Origin: Myxococcota bacterium
GTDB taxonomy: Bacteria > Myxococcota > Polyangia > GCA-2747355 > JAKLHH01
Length of the DNA: 7,633 nucleotides
Assembly (NCBI GenBank): GCA_022710245.1
Contig: JAKLHH010000335.1
Coordinates: 1 to 7,633 of the forward strand
Direction: 5' to 3'
A program made the translations under genes and the position numbers. Of the stretch, positions 6,801 through 7,633 are shown one piece after another. The notes beneath the pieces were generated by a model. The model saw nothing but the letters and a program-made list of their open reading frames with translations, was not told the DNA's origin and made no database searches. Within the stretch, counting starts at the first letter, position 1; each line of letters opens with the position of its first letter.

Positions 6801-7478
6801 CTCGAGGCCCTGGCCGCCTCCGGGCGCTCCCTCGCGGTGGACACCTACTCGGTCGCGCTCGCCCAGCGTCCCGATCAGCTGAGCGGCTACCGGCTGCTCG
6901 CGTTCGCGCTCCTGCGTCGGGGTAACCTCGCGCGCGCCTTCGCCACCCTCGAGAAGGGGCTCGCGCGGCCAGTGCCCGAGGGGCGCTTCCTCGGCGTGCA
7001 GCGCGTGCTCCGCGAGGACCTCGGTCTCGTCGCCGCGGCGTGGCTGCGCGCGGAGCCGGGGCGGCGCCAGGAGGTCCTCGCGCGCCTCGAGCGTGCCGGC
7101 AGCGCGCTCTCCCACGCGCCGTCGCTGCGCTTCGTCCTCTCCTGGGAGACCGACGCGAACGACGTCGACCTGCACGTCCGCGACGGCAAGGGCAGCCACG
7201 CGTACTACGGCGATCGCCGGCTCCCCAGCGGGGGCGAGCTCTACGAGGACGTGACGACCGGCTACGGCCCCGAGTGCTTCACCATCTCGGGCAAGGCGGC
7301 GGCCTTCCCGTACCGGCTCAGCGTTCACTACTTCGCGCAGGGGCCGATGGGCTACGGCATGGGCAAGGTCGAGGTGATCGAGCACGACGGCGCGGGCAGG
7401 CTGCGCTTCGAGCAGCGCCCCTTCGTGGTCCTCGAGAACCGCTCCGAGGTGGAGCTCGGCACGGTCGCGGCGCGCTGA
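3864..7478 (+). CDS. Large VIT–VWA–AgmX/PglI–TPR–DUF2135 envelope protein (probable lipoprotein)
   Basis: This is a 1204-residue multidomain protein. The start at 3864 is chosen because GAGG lies six bases upstream and a signal sequence follows (MSPLRSTVVWCVLLAGAGC), possibly lipidated at C19 although the lipobox is not ideal. The frame is open further upstream but codes for nothing sensible. Domains in order: a VIT domain (about 85–215, with QQMYEEFLHRRQDPALLE); a VWA domain (about 306–475) with MIDAS-like DTSAS (314–318), S382/D383 and LLTDG (401–405); a helical segment with LVLETDWDYQRFG (589–601); a Gly-rich stretch (689–759); an AgmX/PglI-type TonB-like domain (about 766–868) with C796 and C841; a Pro/Ala linker (870–900); TPR-like helices (903–1080); and a DUF2135/YfaP-like domain (about 1088–1197) with DVDLHV and GYGPE. 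AgmX/PglI belong to myxobacterial gliding systems, but this protein's role is not known. It likely works in the envelope as an adhesive or scaffold protein. Confidence 0.9.
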   Translation: MSPLRSTVVWCVLLAGAGCTGSAMPRPFAPSAPATTPAAAERLGDYHTAVAAAQSSFQALPWQRVRAAALRIGARKATAPGARPAPISLTASDGTGLQLVSLEARAVLEGPLAFTELHLTFRNPQPRVLEGHFDITLPDEAAISRFAMLLDDGWQEAEVVERKAAQQMYEEFLHRRQDPALLEKKAGNEFSARIFPIPARGEKQIKISYSQELRAAGAPYRLPLKGLPQLARLKVSALVGAPVTKQAATSLGGTLVSRQVVEVRRERYRPDRDFELQPQGAPEGLRHGNLVVARIRPQLPAAEARLDDLLVLVDTSASRAAGFAAQVELLGGLVKALAQPSPLRLRVACFDQSLESVHDGTATDFGEPHLQRILARQALGASDLAGALAWARGKAARVLLLTDGVVTTGRTDGSDLRKAVAALGPSTRRLDVVLVGGIREEGLMGRLARGNLREDGAVLDGELASVELARRLRQRTISGLEVEVKGARWVWPTVIDGAQPGDEHLVYADLPTAGDALSIRLSRPAEQTLRVQLASAERPLLERSWVKADLARRTAGLELLRLSAREQAQREIVALSTKHRVLSDFTALLVLETDWDYQRFGLERRALANILAVGPSGIEVVQRAGPVLGGARRWASDEAAAGDSAVLGLLRSGRGSQIASIFGRDAALGTDAQDALGHLIGNQIGDSYGVGGLGIVGTGRGGGGLIGARGPASNGVLGTGRGGGGTGEGNLGLDTLGTIGRGSGGSGVGYGRGVGRLSGRRASAPVVAGRAEVRGSLDKEPIRRVIRRHLNEVRYCYQRELQTKPGLAGRVVLQFTIGAEGQVVASAVQQSSLGNAAAEQCIASAVRRWTFPRPPGGGIVIVTYPFDLRAPGGPEPAPLPRTEPAALPPVPAAAAPAVTDDPASRFTRVQELLRRQQVEAALLAALEWRAKDPGDTLALVALGEALQARGWSELAARAYGSLIDLYPSRADLRRFAGERLEALAASGRSLAVDTYSVALAQRPDQLSGYRLLAFALLRRGNLARAFATLEKGLARPVPEGRFLGVQRVLREDLGLVAAAWLRAEPGRRQEVLARLERAGSALSHAPSLRFVLSWETDANDVDLHVRDGKGSHAYYGDRRLPSGGELYEDVTTGYGPECFTISGKAAAFPYRLSVHYFAQGPMGYGMGKVEVIEHDGAGRLRFEQRPFVVLENRSEVELGTVAAR
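5928..6140 (+). repeat. Gly-rich low-complexity linker coding region
   Basis: Within the large protein, residues 689–759 are mostly Gly with Arg, Thr, Leu and Ile. The octamer GTGRGGGG occurs twice (residues 697–704 and 718–725), each followed by a variable Gly-containing stretch, and similar GTIGRGSGG-type units follow. This kind of linker immediately precedes the AgmX/PglI C-terminal domain in myxobacterial proteins, and here it separates the VWA half from the TonB-like half. It is probably flexible or extended. Confidence 0.7.
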
Positions 7479-7480
7479 GC

Positions 7481-7501
7481 CGTCGAGGAGGAACTTCGAC
7501 G
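7481..7501 (+). terminator. Hairpin just after the large gene
   Basis: CGTCGA (7481–7486) pairs with TCGACG (7496–7501), extended inward by a G·T and a G–C pair around an AGGAA loop. It begins two bases after the stop codon. There is no U-tract, so it would be a weak or Rho-assisted terminator, or a 3'-end stabiliser. Confidence 0.35.
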
Positions 7502-7516
7502 ATCGCCCTCCGGGGG

Positions 7517-7633
7517 AATTGCGGCGGTCTCATCCCGGAGCGGCCGGAGGCCGCGAGGACCCGCAATTGCGGCGGTCTCATCCCGGAGCGGCCGGAGGCC
7601 GCGAGGACCCGCAATTGCGGCGGTCTCATCCCG
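7517..7633. repeat. Perfect 48-base tandem repeat, running off the right edge
   Basis: Two complete identical copies (7517–7564 and 7565–7612) and the first 21 bases of a third (7613–7633) are present. Each unit begins AATTGCGGCGGTCTCATCCC. Within it GCGGCC and GGCCGC form a 6-base stem around GGA, and each junction creates the 12-base palindrome CCGCAATTGCGG. There are no spacers between copies, so this is not a CRISPR array. The period is divisible by three and the minus strand stays open with a 16-residue repeat, but this looks like a non-coding repeat rather than a gene. Confidence 0.9.

Noticed and set aside
7318..7629. A minus-strand frame with a 16-residue repeat (RPPQLRVLAASGRSGM)
   Set aside because: The repeat follows only because the 48-base unit is divisible by three. 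The frame then continues antisense into the large gene as Arg/Pro-rich sequence, with no ribosome site seen.
7517..7633. CRISPR array
   Set aside because: The repeats are directly adjacent with no spacers and no cas genes are present.

Overview
The window is very GC-rich with strongly GC-ending codons. Its gene content (AgmX/PglI-type C-terminal domain, VIT–VWA lipoprotein, CpxR-like regulator beside a short Spy/CpxP-like protein) suggests a chromosomal segment of a myxobacterium (Myxococcota, perhaps Anaeromyxobacter-like). That placement is inferred from domain style, not from a search. I see no tRNA, rRNA, CRISPR or transposase.

Left half (1–2035, all minus strand): one envelope-stress or metal-stress operon, read right to left. 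It encodes a Spy/CpxP-like periplasmic protein (2035–1529), a 69-residue exported or anchored small protein (1509–1300), a CpxR-like OmpR-family response regulator (1222–539), and a sensor histidine kinase (542 to beyond the left edge). The kinase starts at GTG with a 4-base overlap with the regulator stop. Two RNA features punctuate the operon: a stem that would hide the first gene's ribosome binding site (2039–2064), and a 51-base, 19-pair hairpin just before the regulator (1240–1290). Spaced CTTAAYAC repeats (2079–2109) are the best candidate regulator-binding site.

Middle (2144–3664, minus strand): a secreted HAD-fold protein with DxDxT nucleophile motif but an altered second motif, preceded by a possible 8-codon leader peptide; and a small metallo-beta-lactamase-fold protein whose metal-binding motifs are largely lost. 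Their roles are unknown.

Right half (3665–7478, plus strand): a 199-base divergent intergenic region with a candidate operator, then one 1204-residue gene. Its product reads as a signal peptide, VIT domain, VWA domain, Gly-rich linker, AgmX/PglI (TonB-like) C-terminal domain, TPR-like helices and a terminal DUF2135/YfaP-like domain. It looks like a large envelope-associated scaffold and is the most unusual protein here. After it come a small hairpin and a perfect 48-base tandem repeat that runs off the right edge.
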